From TMED14 sp965657195 (lineage in GTDB: Bacteria; Bacteroidota; Bacteroidia; Flavobacteriales; Schleiferiaceae), in assembly GCA_965657195.1 (NCBI GenBank), contig CBFHNK010000015.1:1-29036 (forward strand): a stretch of DNA of 29,036 bases, given 5' to 3'. Below, piece by piece: positions 14,363 through 21,700 of the stretch. Within the stretch, counting starts at the first letter, position 1. Every line of letters begins with the position of its first letter. Position numbers and translations under genes: made by a program. The notes under the pieces are model-generated. The model was not told where the DNA came from and searched no databases. It worked only from the letters and a program-made list of their open reading frames with translations.

Positions 14363-15625
14363 TTACATCTTGCCGCGAAGCATTTGGTTCCAGTACAAGT
14401 AGGGCAGGCCGTACTTCTTGAGGATCCACATGAGCCACGACTCTTTGGTGGTGTCTACAAAGGTGCTAATTAAGGGGTCGCTATCGCGTACGTTGTCGTA
14501 CTTGAACTCAGCCAGTACCATTTTACCGTAGCCGGTAACCAACGGACAACTAGAGTATCCCTGGTATTCAAAGGGTGTGGTTGTTTTGGCCTCTGCCGCG
14601 CGAATTTGCTCGATAACCACCGGTGCTTGCTTGCGAATGGCCGCACCCGTTTTGGCAGTCGGAAGCGCGGCACTGTCGCCAATTCCGTAAACGTTCGGGA
14701 ACTTCGGGTTGTTGAGCTTGTGGATGTCGACCTCGAGCCAGCCCTTGTTGGGACCCTCTGCCACGGCCAAGGGGCTCTGCTGAATGAACTTTGGCGCGGT
14801 TTGGGGCGGAGCCAAGTGAAGCATGTCGTACGGCATCACCATTTCGGTATCGCCCTGGACCTCTTCGTGCAGTTTGACGTTTTTCTGCGTCATACAGTCG
14901 TTGCCCGCCATCGCAGTGTTGTAGCGAAAGGTGATGGTCTTGGCCTTGCCGTCAATGCTTATCGGCGAATAAAAGGGTTTAAAAATGATGTGCCGGCTCG
15001 CGATAATGTGGTTGAGTGTTTTGGCGAATTCCTTCACACCAAAAATTACGCCCCCTGGGGTGGCAAAAACCACATTAGTTTTCTCTCGGAGCTCATGCTT
15101 TCTGAAGTAGTGCTCGGCCAAGTACATAATCTTTTGGGGCGCACCACCGCACTTGATCGGGGTAGTGGGCTGCGTGAATACGGCGTTGCCTCCTTTAAAG
15201 TTCCTTAGGATGTTCCACGTCTTTTCGGGATCGATGTAGTTCGAGCAGACGTACGGGGTTTCGAGCGCCTCAGCCAAGCCGGGGAGCAAGCTCATGTCGT
15301 ATACGAGTCCAGGGCTCAAAATGAGGTAGCGGTATCCGTAGGCGGTTCCGCCTTCGGTGGTGACTTGGTTGTGTTCGGGTTGAAGGCTGCCGATGCGCTC
15401 TTTGATCCACGTGGCGCCCTTGGGCATGTAGGTCGCGGTTTTGCGCTTGGTCGCCGCCATGTTAAACGTCCCGGCGCCCACGAGCGTCCAGGCGGGCTGG
15501 TACCAGTGGTCTTCGCTGGGCTCAAACACAGCCACGCTTAGCTTTGGAAGTTTGCGGCGAATTTGCGCCGCGGTCATGATTCCGCCGGTTCCGCCGCCGA
15601 CGATAAGTACGTCAAATGTGTTCAT
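14363..15625 (-). CDS. sqr: Sulfide:quinone oxidoreductase (SQOR-like, type II)
   Basis: A 420-residue FAD flavoprotein that oxidises sulfide at the membrane and passes electrons to quinone. The dinucleotide motif is VLIVGGGTGGIMTAA (residues 7-20). HWYQPAWTLVGAG (40-52) matches the HYYQP motif of eukaryotic SQOR. The catalytic cysteines are visible at C159 (PIKCGGAPQKIMYLAEH) and C360 (YSSCPLVTGYGKMVLAEF). A second FAD motif, VYGIGDSAALPTAKTGAAI, is near 322-340. The C-terminus YGLPYLYWNQMLRGKM matches the amphipathic membrane-contact tail of the SQOR type. It is the first gene of the sulfide cluster and is divergent from the PLP cassette, with a CRP/FNR-like palindrome in the shared 107-nt region. 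Confidence 0.96.
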   Translation of the reverse strand: MNTFDVLIVGGGTGGIMTAAQIRRKLPKLSVAVFEPSEDHWYQPAWTLVGAGTFNMAATKRKTATYMPKGATWIKERIGSLQPEHNQVTTEGGTAYGYRYLILSPGLVYDMSLLPGLAEALETPYVCSNYIDPEKTWNILRNFKGGNAVFTQPTTPIKCGGAPQKIMYLAEHYFRKHELREKTNVVFATPGGVIFGVKEFAKTLNHIIASRHIIFKPFYSPISIDGKAKTITFRYNTAMAGNDCMTQKNVKLHEEVQGDTEMVMPYDMLHLAPPQTAPKFIQQSPLAVAEGPNKGWLEVDIHKLNNPKFPNVYGIGDSAALPTAKTGAAIRKQAPVVIEQIRAAEAKTTTPFEYQGYSSCPLVTGYGKMVLAEFKYDNVRDSDPLISTFVDTTKESWLMWILKKYGLPYLYWNQMLRGKM

Positions 15626-15644
15626 GGTAATTGGATGTAAGGGT

Positions 15645-15657
15645 TAGGTTAAACCTA
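15645..15657. promoter_or_regulatory. Short dyad and weak promoter region upstream of sqr
   Basis: TAGGTT-A-AACCTA is a perfect inverted repeat about 20-32 nt upstream of the sqr ATG. It overlaps a weak -7-like sequence on the minus strand (TAGGTTTA, 15650-15657). It could be an operator for sqr. Confidence 0.35.
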
Positions 15658-15678
15658 TACTTTTCAGCTCGAATTATT

Positions 15679-15694
15679 TGTGACCTATATCACA
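15679..15694. promoter_or_regulatory. Perfect CRP/FNR-type palindrome between sqr and the PLP cassette
   Basis: TGTGACCTATATCACA is an exact TGTGA-N6-TCACA site. On the plus strand it directly abuts a TTTG (15695-15698) that lies 20 nt before the -7 box at 15719, so a bound protein would touch the -33 element. Its centre is about 45 nt upstream of the likely plus-strand start site and about 61 nt upstream of the sqr ATG, so it could serve both directions. Confidence 0.65.
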
Positions 15695-15718
15695 TTTGTA
15701 GCAATGCCGATTTAACCC

Positions 15719-15726
15719 CACCTTTG
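15719..15726 (+). promoter_or_regulatory. -7 box for the PLP cassette
   Basis: CACCTTTG, followed by C, is one mismatch from TAnnTTTG. A TTTG lies 20 nt upstream (15695-15698). The box ends 6 nt before the ATG at 15733, so the mRNA is predicted to be leaderless or nearly so. Confidence 0.55.
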
Positions 15727-15732
15727 CATTCT

Positions 15733-16776
15733 ATGGCGAATTTGCCGCGGAACTCCGCTGTTTTGGTGCTGGCATGGCCTGAGGTGACTGCTCGAGGAGA
15801 AGAGGGAATTGTGAAGTTTCTTCGTTCAATTGGTGTGGTTAAAAACGTCAACATGATGGTGGGTCATGCAGCCATGATGATTGCTGAGGGTTCGTCACTG
15901 CGCTACTACGATTTTGGCCGCTACATTACCCCGCGTCGCATGGGGCGAATTCGTTCCGCCGAGACCGATCCGGCGCTGTCGTTTGCGACGGTTCCGCAGT
16001 GGGACGAGCAGGGCCGACTCACCAACATTGATGCGGTCTGCCGCGAGCTCGACACGAAATCAGCACAGACCCATGGTGAAGGCTTGCTTCAGTTAAGCGT
16101 GTACTACACGCCGGACGTACACAAGGTTGAGACCAAGGCACGCGACCTGCAGTTCGGCGGCCTGATCGGCTACCACGGGCTTGATCCCAAGCAAACCAAC
16201 TGCGCGCGGTTTGTGCAAACGTCCTTGCTCGCCGGCATTGACCACGAACCCGCCCACTATTCGCGCTACAAGCGCCCGGTGACCTACACAGCTCCGACTC
16301 CGTACTTTAACGTGCTGGCCGCGGCCCAAGATGGGGAGCGCTACCTCGAATGGCGCAACGGACACTCCGAGTGGAAGCAGGCTCCGCTCATCAAGGCTTG
16401 GTGGGACGTGACCGCCAATATTTTTGCCTCGGTAAGCCGCAGCAAAACAGGGCATTTGCACCGCGATGAAGTGGTGGGCAAGCTCGATGAGCCTACGGTT
16501 CGCCCCGAAGGGGTTCCGCAGGATTCAATCTACTTGGGCGGAATCGGCGAGGGCGCCTGGTACCGCGCGCAGCCGTCCGCAGACCGCATCCTTGAGGGGC
16601 AGCGCCATGCCTATGCTGGCGAACACGACTTTATCGGCCATTTTGAGGCCGAAGAAGCGCTTGTGCGCCAACTGGGCCAGTCTGAAGCCCGCCTCGTGCA
16701 CGACAGCCACTTCGGATGGCTTACCATTGAACAGAGTAACGGCCTGAAGCATCGGGCCTACCGCATTAAAAAATGA
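15733..16776 (+). CDS. Uncharacterised Bacteroidota protein with papain-like (permuted NlpC/P60-type) Cys/His pattern; first gene of the PLP cassette
   Basis: A 347-residue cytoplasmic protein with no signal peptide. I recognise it as a conserved Bacteroidota family (from memory it may be DUF6695; unverified). The N-terminal half contains LVLAWPEVTARG, then MMVGHAAMMIAEG (H45), RYYDFGRYITPRRMGRIRS and TNCARFVQTSL (C157). A conserved GHA followed about 110 residues later by NC resembles circularly permuted papain-fold hydrolases, where the His precedes the Cys. This is an inference from layout only. The C-terminal third (about 245-347) looks like a separate domain. The start at 15733 follows the promoter box. 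Its stop overlaps the next ATG (ATGA, 16773-16776), so it is coupled to a PLP enzyme. Amide hydrolysis or acyl transfer on a substrate shared with the next two enzymes is possible but unproven. Confidence 0.8.
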   Translation: MANLPRNSAVLVLAWPEVTARGEEGIVKFLRSIGVVKNVNMMVGHAAMMIAEGSSLRYYDFGRYITPRRMGRIRSAETDPALSFATVPQWDEQGRLTNIDAVCRELDTKSAQTHGEGLLQLSVYYTPDVHKVETKARDLQFGGLIGYHGLDPKQTNCARFVQTSLLAGIDHEPAHYSRYKRPVTYTAPTPYFNVLAAAQDGERYLEWRNGHSEWKQAPLIKAWWDVTANIFASVSRSKTGHLHRDEVVGKLDEPTVRPEGVPQDSIYLGGIGEGAWYRAQPSADRILEGQRHAYAGEHDFIGHFEAEEALVRQLGQSEARLVHDSHFGWLTIEQSNGLKHRAYRIKK

Positions 16777-18158
16777 TTGAAGAACTTCTTCTGGCGGGCT
16801 GCGACGAGCGCATCGCCATTCGCCCTGAGACCGGCGCCAACCAGTACCACCTGCACCCCACCAAGTACGAGGGGCTGCTGATGCGCGGGTCGTGCACGTG
16901 CGGAACCCTCACGCCCGACGGCCACCGCAGCGCCGAGCGGTTTGAGCGCGAGTACCGCACATCAGATGATGCGTCGTGGATCCGCCAGCAGACCAAGCGC
17001 ATGCAAACGCTTTTTGACGGCGGTCGCGGTGACGAGTTCCACATCTACTACGGCCCTTCGGGCAGCGACATGATGTACTGGCCGCTGCTGATGCAGTCCA
17101 TGCTGCACCCGGGTCAAACGATTACCAACATCGTGAGTTGCCCCGAAGAACTCGGGTCAGGCTCGATTTTGGCCGCCGAAGGCAAGTACTACGCGAACAC
17201 CAACCAGTACGGCGACGCGGTGCCTAAGGGCGAGATCGTCACTGACTCGTTTCAGGTCGACGTTCAGTTTTTGCCGGCCCGCGAGGTGAGCGGCCACATT
17301 GCCGACCGCAAGCAGGCCATTCGCGACATCATTGCGGCGCGCCCGGGTCAGCCCATTGTGGGCAATCTGGTGTTCGGATCCAAGTCCGGAATCAAGGACG
17401 ATCTTGACATCATCGACGAGTTCCGCGAGGGCGTCATGTGGGTCGTGGACATGTGCCAGTTCCGCACGCACCGTGCCTTGGTGCACGAGCTGCTCTCCAA
17501 AGGCGTCATGCTGATGGTGACGGGATCGAAGTTCTACCAGGCTCCGCCGTTTTGTGGGGCGCTGCTGGTTCCGAAGTTTTGGACCGAGCTGCTCATGGGC
17601 CAGCCCGCAGAGCATTTGCGCGACTACGGCCGCCTGTTTACGGCTGCGGACGCGCCACCTGATTTGCCCCAACTACGCTCGATTTGGCCCGACCACGCGA
17701 ATGCAGGCCTGCGCCTGCGCTGGGAAATCGCCCTTGACGAAATGGAGGCCTACCTAGCGATTCCGCAAGATGAAACCGATGCCCTCATTCGCCGCTGGAG
17801 CCGCGTGGTAATCGGCCGCCTTGCGCTGAGCGACCGCTTCGGAATGATGCCCGACATGGAACTGACCAACGACAGCATCATTTCGTTCACGGTGTCGGCG
17901 GGCGGACGCGAGTTGGACTACGACGAGCTCAAAAAGCTGTTTGATACGTTGGTTTTGGGCGAGCACCCGAGTTTAAATGGATACAATCGAGTATTCCTCG
18001 GGCAACCCGTGCGCTACGGCCAGCGCTCGTTCATTCGTTTGGCCCTCGGTTCGTACTCCATCCGCAAGCTGATGGAGCCCAACGGCTTTGATCCCTACAA
18101 CGACCTGCACGTGGTCGACTTGATCGAGCGCACGGCTATCGAACTTTTTGAGTCGTAG
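16773..18158 (+). CDS. Fold-type I PLP-dependent enzyme of unknown reaction; second gene of the cassette
   Basis: A 461-residue protein that I could not place in a named subfamily. It shows the landmarks of fold-type I PLP enzymes (aminotransferase/cysteine desulfurase-like): a phosphate-cup segment YYGPSGSDMMYW (residues 92-103), an Asp-x-x-Gln pair in VVDMCQFR (D226, Q229) and a Schiff-base lysine in TGSKFYQAPPFCGALLVP (K253). The N-terminal part contains a CTCG motif (C41, C43) and RPETGANQYHLHPTKYE, which are not typical. It overlaps the preceding gene by 4 nt and is followed 2 nt later by a fold-type III PLP decarboxylase-like gene, so it almost certainly acts in the same pathway. Possible reactions include transamination, beta-elimination or condensation; the sequence does not decide among them. 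Confidence 0.8.
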   Translation: MIEELLLAGCDERIAIRPETGANQYHLHPTKYEGLLMRGSCTCGTLTPDGHRSAERFEREYRTSDDASWIRQQTKRMQTLFDGGRGDEFHIYYGPSGSDMMYWPLLMQSMLHPGQTITNIVSCPEELGSGSILAAEGKYYANTNQYGDAVPKGEIVTDSFQVDVQFLPAREVSGHIADRKQAIRDIIAARPGQPIVGNLVFGSKSGIKDDLDIIDEFREGVMWVVDMCQFRTHRALVHELLSKGVMLMVTGSKFYQAPPFCGALLVPKFWTELLMGQPAEHLRDYGRLFTAADAPPDLPQLRSIWPDHANAGLRLRWEIALDEMEAYLAIPQDETDALIRRWSRVVIGRLALSDRFGMMPDMELTNDSIISFTVSAGGRELDYDELKKLFDTLVLGEHPSLNGYNRVFLGQPVRYGQRSFIRLALGSYSIRKLMEPNGFDPYNDLHVVDLIERTAIELFES

Positions 18159-18160
18159 GC

Positions 18161-19405
18161 ATGCATCCACTGCGCGACGAAGCTCTATGGGTGGCCCGCC
18201 GGGTCCCGCGAGGCCCTGAGGATTCGGCCGTGCTCTTCGTGTCGTGGAACGCGTTAGATGCCCAATTGAACGCGTTGGCCTCTGCATGGGCACATCCCCG
18301 CTGCAACCACGCAGTTGCCATCAAGTCCCAGCCCCACGTCGAAGTGCTGAAGCACATCGTACAACGCGGGTTCGGACTCGAAGCCGCGACCTGGGAAGAA
18401 GTTCGCCTCGCGCGCGCCGCAGGCTGTCCCCCAGAGCGCATCGTCTTTGACTCGCCCGTGAAGCGTCCGCACGAAATCGCCGACTGCGCGGCCCACAGCC
18501 CCGGAATGCTGCTCAACGCCAACAGCATCGAGGAGCTGGAGCGCATCGCGCCGCATGCCAACCGCCTCACGGTGGGCCTTCGCATCAACCCCATGGTCGA
18601 GACCGACGCACCGAGTGTCTATAATGTGAGTGGTGACGAGTCCAAATTTGGCGAGCCCATCGCGAACACTGACGCCATCGTTCTGGCCGTGCTTCAGTAC
18701 CCGGTTGAAGCGCTTCACGTGCATTCGGGTTCGTCGATGCGGAACTTTGACGGAGCCGTGCGTGCGCTTACCCGCCTGCGGGACCTTGCGGCGCGCTGCA
18801 ACGAGGCGCTCGCTGTAGCTGGTTCCGAGCGACGAATTCACACGCTCGACGTCGGCGGAGGGCTGCTCCCCGAACACCTTGTCGGCGGGACGGCGGAGCA
18901 AATGACTGCCTACGCGTCGCGGCTTCGCGAGGTGCTTCCCGAGCTTTGGACCGACTACGCGCTCGTGACGGAGTTTGGCCAGTGGACCCATTTTCACACG
19001 GGTTACGCACTGAGCGACGTGGAATGGGTGCTGCAGCGCGGCGACCGCCAAGTGGCCTACCTGCACCTCGGTGCGGACTTTTTGCTGCGTGACGCATACG
19101 TCAAGCCGCGCGGAATTTACTGGCTTCCGGTGCGCGATGGCCAAGCCTTAGAGGGTGAACGTGTGCTCACTGACCTCGCTGGACCGCTGTGCTTTGCGGG
19201 CGACTACCTCGAGAAGGGCGTGCAGCAACCCGCCCTCAAGGCAGGCGACCAAATGCTGTACCTCGGAACCGGTTCCAACGCCTACGCCCTCTGGTCGCGC
19301 CATACCTCGCGCACGATTCCGGCCGTGTACGGCGTGGACTACGCGCTTCAAACGCTTACGGAACTCAGTCCGCGCGTCAATCCGTTCATCCCCGGAGGGT
19401 TTTAG
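18161..19405 (+). CDS. Fold-type III PLP-dependent decarboxylase-like protein (DapDC/ODC superfamily); third gene of the cassette
   Basis: A 414-residue protein of the alanine racemase-fold decarboxylase superfamily (diaminopimelate, ornithine, arginine and carboxynorspermidine decarboxylases). Visible landmarks are AVAIKSQPHVEVLKHI (Schiff-base K55), PERIVFDSPVKRPHEI, GLRINPMVE, SKFGEPI, LHVHSGSSM (H186/H188), LDVGGGLLPEH, GPLCFAGDYLEKG (C344, from the partner subunit in dimers) and GTGSNAYALW (Y375). One departure is that the usual EPGR motif, whose Arg contacts the PLP phosphate, reads EFGQ (E271-Q274). It is therefore probably a divergent decarboxylase, not canonical LysA or NspC. The start is 2 nt after the preceding stop, and the stop directly abuts the convergent osmC stop. 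Confidence 0.85.
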   Translation: MHPLRDEALWVARRVPRGPEDSAVLFVSWNALDAQLNALASAWAHPRCNHAVAIKSQPHVEVLKHIVQRGFGLEAATWEEVRLARAAGCPPERIVFDSPVKRPHEIADCAAHSPGMLLNANSIEELERIAPHANRLTVGLRINPMVETDAPSVYNVSGDESKFGEPIANTDAIVLAVLQYPVEALHVHSGSSMRNFDGAVRALTRLRDLAARCNEALAVAGSERRIHTLDVGGGLLPEHLVGGTAEQMTAYASRLREVLPELWTDYALVTEFGQWTHFHTGYALSDVEWVLQRGDRQVAYLHLGADFLLRDAYVKPRGIYWLPVRDGQALEGERVLTDLAGPLCFAGDYLEKGVQQPALKAGDQMLYLGTGSNAYALWSRHTSRTIPAVYGVDYALQTLTELSPRVNPFIPGGF

Positions 19406-19828
19406 TTAGGCTTCGGCCCTCAGAAACGTCAGATGCACGTCCTGGTGAATGTCAGGGTGCAGGCTGCGCGACACTGGACAGGTGTTCGCAATGCGGCGAA
19501 GGCCTTCCTCGTGGCGCTCGGTGGCATCGGCCGCTAGAGTGAGGGTGAGGTGTACCTCAATTCGAGCAATGCGTCGCGGGTCGTTGGCCATGTGCTTGTG
19601 GGTCGTCGCTTCGGCGGCGAGTATGGGGAAATCCTTCATGTTCGCGTATATCCCCATCGTGGTGATGATGCACGTCGTCAGACTGAGCGCGCACAGGTCG
19701 GTGGGCGAAAAGGCGGAACCCTGACCCTGGTTGTCCGTTGGGGCATCGGTAAGGATGCGGGTTCCGGATTGCTCGTGAAGGTTTTCGCAGCGCAGGCTGC
19801 CGAGGTAGGTGGTGGTAAAGGCTCCCAT
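19406..19828 (-). CDS. OsmC-family peroxiredoxin-like protein in the ars operon
   Basis: A 140-residue OsmC/Ohr-superfamily protein. Visible features are FSPTDLCALSLTTCIITTMG, with the first conserved cysteine (about C46) on the central helix and a second cysteine close behind (C53), and the C-terminal RRIANTCPVSRSLHPDI with the other conserved cysteine (about C117). OsmC proteins use a two-cysteine site to reduce organic hydroperoxides and related compounds. The start lies 4 nt after the acr3 stop on the same strand, so it appears to be the last gene of the arsenic operon and may help with oxidative or thiol stress from arsenite. Its stop abuts that of the convergent decarboxylase gene with no spacer. 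Confidence 0.88.
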   Translation of the reverse strand: MGAFTTTYLGSLRCENLHEQSGTRILTDAPTDNQGQGSAFSPTDLCALSLTTCIITTMGIYANMKDFPILAAEATTHKHMANDPRRIARIEVHLTLTLAADATERHEEGLRRIANTCPVSRSLHPDIHQDVHLTFLRAEA

Positions 19829-19832
19829 GGGG

Positions 19833-20846
19833 CTAAGCTACAAAGCGAGCGCGTGCCTTGAGCGCCACCTGCACCAGCAGGATGAGTGCCGGAACCTCAA
19901 TCAGCGGCCCAATCACCCCCGCGAAGGCTTCGCCGGATCCAAGTCCGAAGCTCGCAATGGCGACGGCGATGGCCAGTTCGAAGTTGTTTCCCGCCGAAGT
20001 AAACGAAAGCGCGGCCGTGGTGGGGTAGTCAGCGCCCTGCCGCTTGGCCAACCAAAAGGTGAATCCGAACATGCCCGCGAAGTAGAGGGCGAGCGGAACC
20101 GCGAGGCGCAGCACATCCCAAGGCAGGGCGAGTACCTGATCGCCCTTGAGCGAAAACATGAGTACAATCGTGGCGAGCAGTGCAACGAGGGTCACGGGTG
20201 AAATGCGCGGAGCCAGCACTTCAGAAAACCACCGTTCGCCGCGCACCCGAATGCTCGCCCAGCGAAGTAGTTGGCCGAGTGCAAAGGGGATTCCGAGGTA
20301 AATCAGCACACTCTCGCCCACGAGTCGAGCGTCGATGTGGATGGACTGTTCGGCCATTCCGAACCAAGCCGGAACCACATTGAGAAAGAATCCCGCGTAG
20401 GCGGCGTAAAAGAGCATTTGAAAGAGGCTGTTGAGCCCCACAAGGCCTGCGGCGTACTCGCGGTTGCCGCACGCGAGGTCGTTCCACACCACAACCATGG
20501 CGATGCAGCGGGCCAATCCAATGAGAATGAGTCCGTTGAAGTATGCGGGTTGGTCGCGCACAAAAATCCACGCAAGGGCAAACATAAAGATGGGTCCAAC
20601 GACCCAATTGAGCAGGAGTGAGGTGGTCAGAAGCCTGGTACGCGTAAATACCTTGGGGAGTTCGCGCAAATTGACCTTAGCCAAGGGTGGGAGCATCATT
20701 GCGATCAATCCCAGCGCAAGACCGGGGTGTACGCTGCCAGGCGTCGTGTTGAGGTAGGATTCCACGTCGGTAAAGGCACCGAGCGCGACTCCGGCCGCCA
20801 TGGCCGCAAAAATCCATAGGGTCAGGTACTTGTCGAGAAATTTCAC
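19833..20846 (-). CDS. acr3: ACR3-family arsenite efflux permease
   Basis: A 337-residue membrane protein with about ten helices that expels arsenite across the inner membrane. The ACR3 signature is clear: LLNWVVGPIFMFALAWIF, then GLARCIAMVVVWNDLACGNR with the family's essential cysteine (C114), LVGLNSLFQMLFYA, and the late-helix motif AALSFTSAGNNFELAIAVAI. Length is typical for ACR3. The ATG overlaps the arsC stop by 4 nt (20843-20846), so the two are coupled. The gene sits in the order arsR-arsC-acr3-osmC. Confidence 0.96.
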   Translation of the reverse strand: MKFLDKYLTLWIFAAMAAGVALGAFTDVESYLNTTPGSVHPGLALGLIAMMLPPLAKVNLRELPKVFTRTRLLTTSLLLNWVVGPIFMFALAWIFVRDQPAYFNGLILIGLARCIAMVVVWNDLACGNREYAAGLVGLNSLFQMLFYAAYAGFFLNVVPAWFGMAEQSIHIDARLVGESVLIYLGIPFALGQLLRWASIRVRGERWFSEVLAPRISPVTLVALLATIVLMFSLKGDQVLALPWDVLRLAVPLALYFAGMFGFTFWLAKRQGADYPTTAALSFTSAGNNFELAIAVAIASFGLGSGEAFAGVIGPLIEVPALILLVQVALKARARFVA

Positions 20847-21385
20847 GGGGTGAGCTTGAGTTCGTGGTACAGGGCGTCAAGGTCGCTGGCAATGGCTTCG
20901 GCCATTGTGCGGTAGGTTGCGCGTGACTGGGGTGTGCCGTCTGCGGTTTTGGGGTCGGGGTAGCGCCACGGAATCCGGGCCACCGCCCCCACAATGGCCG
21001 GGCAGGCTTCGTCGGCCTCGGCGCAGGTCATCATCGCCACGATGGGTAGGTCCCGCGGAACCTCATCGAGCGTTTTCGACCAAAGACTAAGCATCGTCTG
21101 GTCTCGCTGCACCTGAAATTTACCGTTCCCAAGATCACGGACGTCCCAGCCCAAGTCTTCGAGCGCACGCGCAGTGGAGGGGTGGCAGGAGGTTTGTTCG
21201 GTTCCGCAGCTGCGCACCGTGATTCGGGGATCCCCCTGCCACCGGTGGGCCGCCAAGGCCTCTGACAGCTGGCTGCGCCGCGAATTGTGGGTGCAGACAA
21301 AGAGCAACTGAATGGGACCTTTGGTCAGGGCCGTCGCGATGGCTTCGGCCGCGGGCCGTACATCTTTTGGCGGAACTAGCAGCAT
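20843..21385 (-). CDS. arsC: Arsenate reductase, low-molecular-weight phosphatase (thioredoxin-linked) type
   Basis: A 180-residue protein that reduces arsenate to arsenite so that the permease can export it. The phosphatase loop is FVCTHNSRRSQLSEAL (C31-X5-R37). The redox relay cysteines are in MMTCAEADEACPAI (C121, C128), matching the C-X6-C pair of the S. aureus type enzyme, so thioredoxin is the expected electron donor. About 20 N-terminal residues precede the first strand and are an extension relative to the usual 130-140 residue ArsC. The start overlaps the arsR end by 10 nt and the stop overlaps the acr3 ATG. Confidence 0.94.
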   Translation of the reverse strand: MLLVPPKDVRPAAEAIATALTKGPIQLLFVCTHNSRRSQLSEALAAHRWQGDPRITVRSCGTEQTSCHPSTARALEDLGWDVRDLGNGKFQVQRDQTMLSLWSKTLDEVPRDLPIVAMMTCAEADEACPAIVGAVARIPWRYPDPKTADGTPQSRATYRTMAEAIASDLDALYHELKLTP

Positions 21386-21696
21386 GGATCTGCAGGGGGT
21401 TGAAGCTGTGCGACGGTCGCTTTGAGCAGCGCTAGTGCGGTCGCTGACAGGCAGTAGCAGGTTTTCGGTCCCTGCACACTGCCTTGAATGATTCCGGCTG
21501 ACTTGAGCTCTTTGAGGTGTTGGCTCACGGTCGCTTGCGAGAGTCCCGTAATTTCTACGAATTCTCCGCAGATGCAGGCCTGCTGGGCCGCGATGGCGTG
21601 TACGATGGCGAGGCGAGCTGGGTGGCCCAAAGCCTTAAAGAGATCGGCGAGCGCAAGGTGCTCAGGCGTAAATGATTCGGTGTGGCTGGTACCCAT
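21376..21696 (-). CDS. arsR: ArsR-family metalloid-responsive repressor
   Basis: A 106-residue winged-helix repressor. LADLFKALGHPARLAIVHAI is the typical first helix pair, and ITGLSQATVSQHLKELKSAG (about 49-68) is the DNA-recognition helix-turn-helix. A CIC pair (C41, C43) sits just before it, at the position of the ELCVC arsenite-binding motif, and the protein ends in CC, giving possible extra thiol ligands. It is the first gene of the ars operon. A long perfect inverted repeat directly upstream is the likely autoregulatory operator. Confidence 0.95.
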   Translation of the reverse strand: MGTSHTESFTPEHLALADLFKALGHPARLAIVHAIAAQQACICGEFVEITGLSQATVSQHLKELKSAGIIQGSVQGPKTCYCLSATALALLKATVAQLQPPADPCC

Positions 21697-21700
21697 AGTG

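Noticed and set aside
18254..19144. Minus-strand open frame opposite the decarboxylase-like gene
   Set aside because: Antisense to a gene with clear PLP decarboxylase motifs; no recognisable protein.
18161..19405. Calling the third cassette gene nspC or lysA
   Set aside because: The superfamily is clear, but the EFGQ change and the absence of a carboxynorspermidine synthase or lysine-pathway neighbour do not support either specific name.
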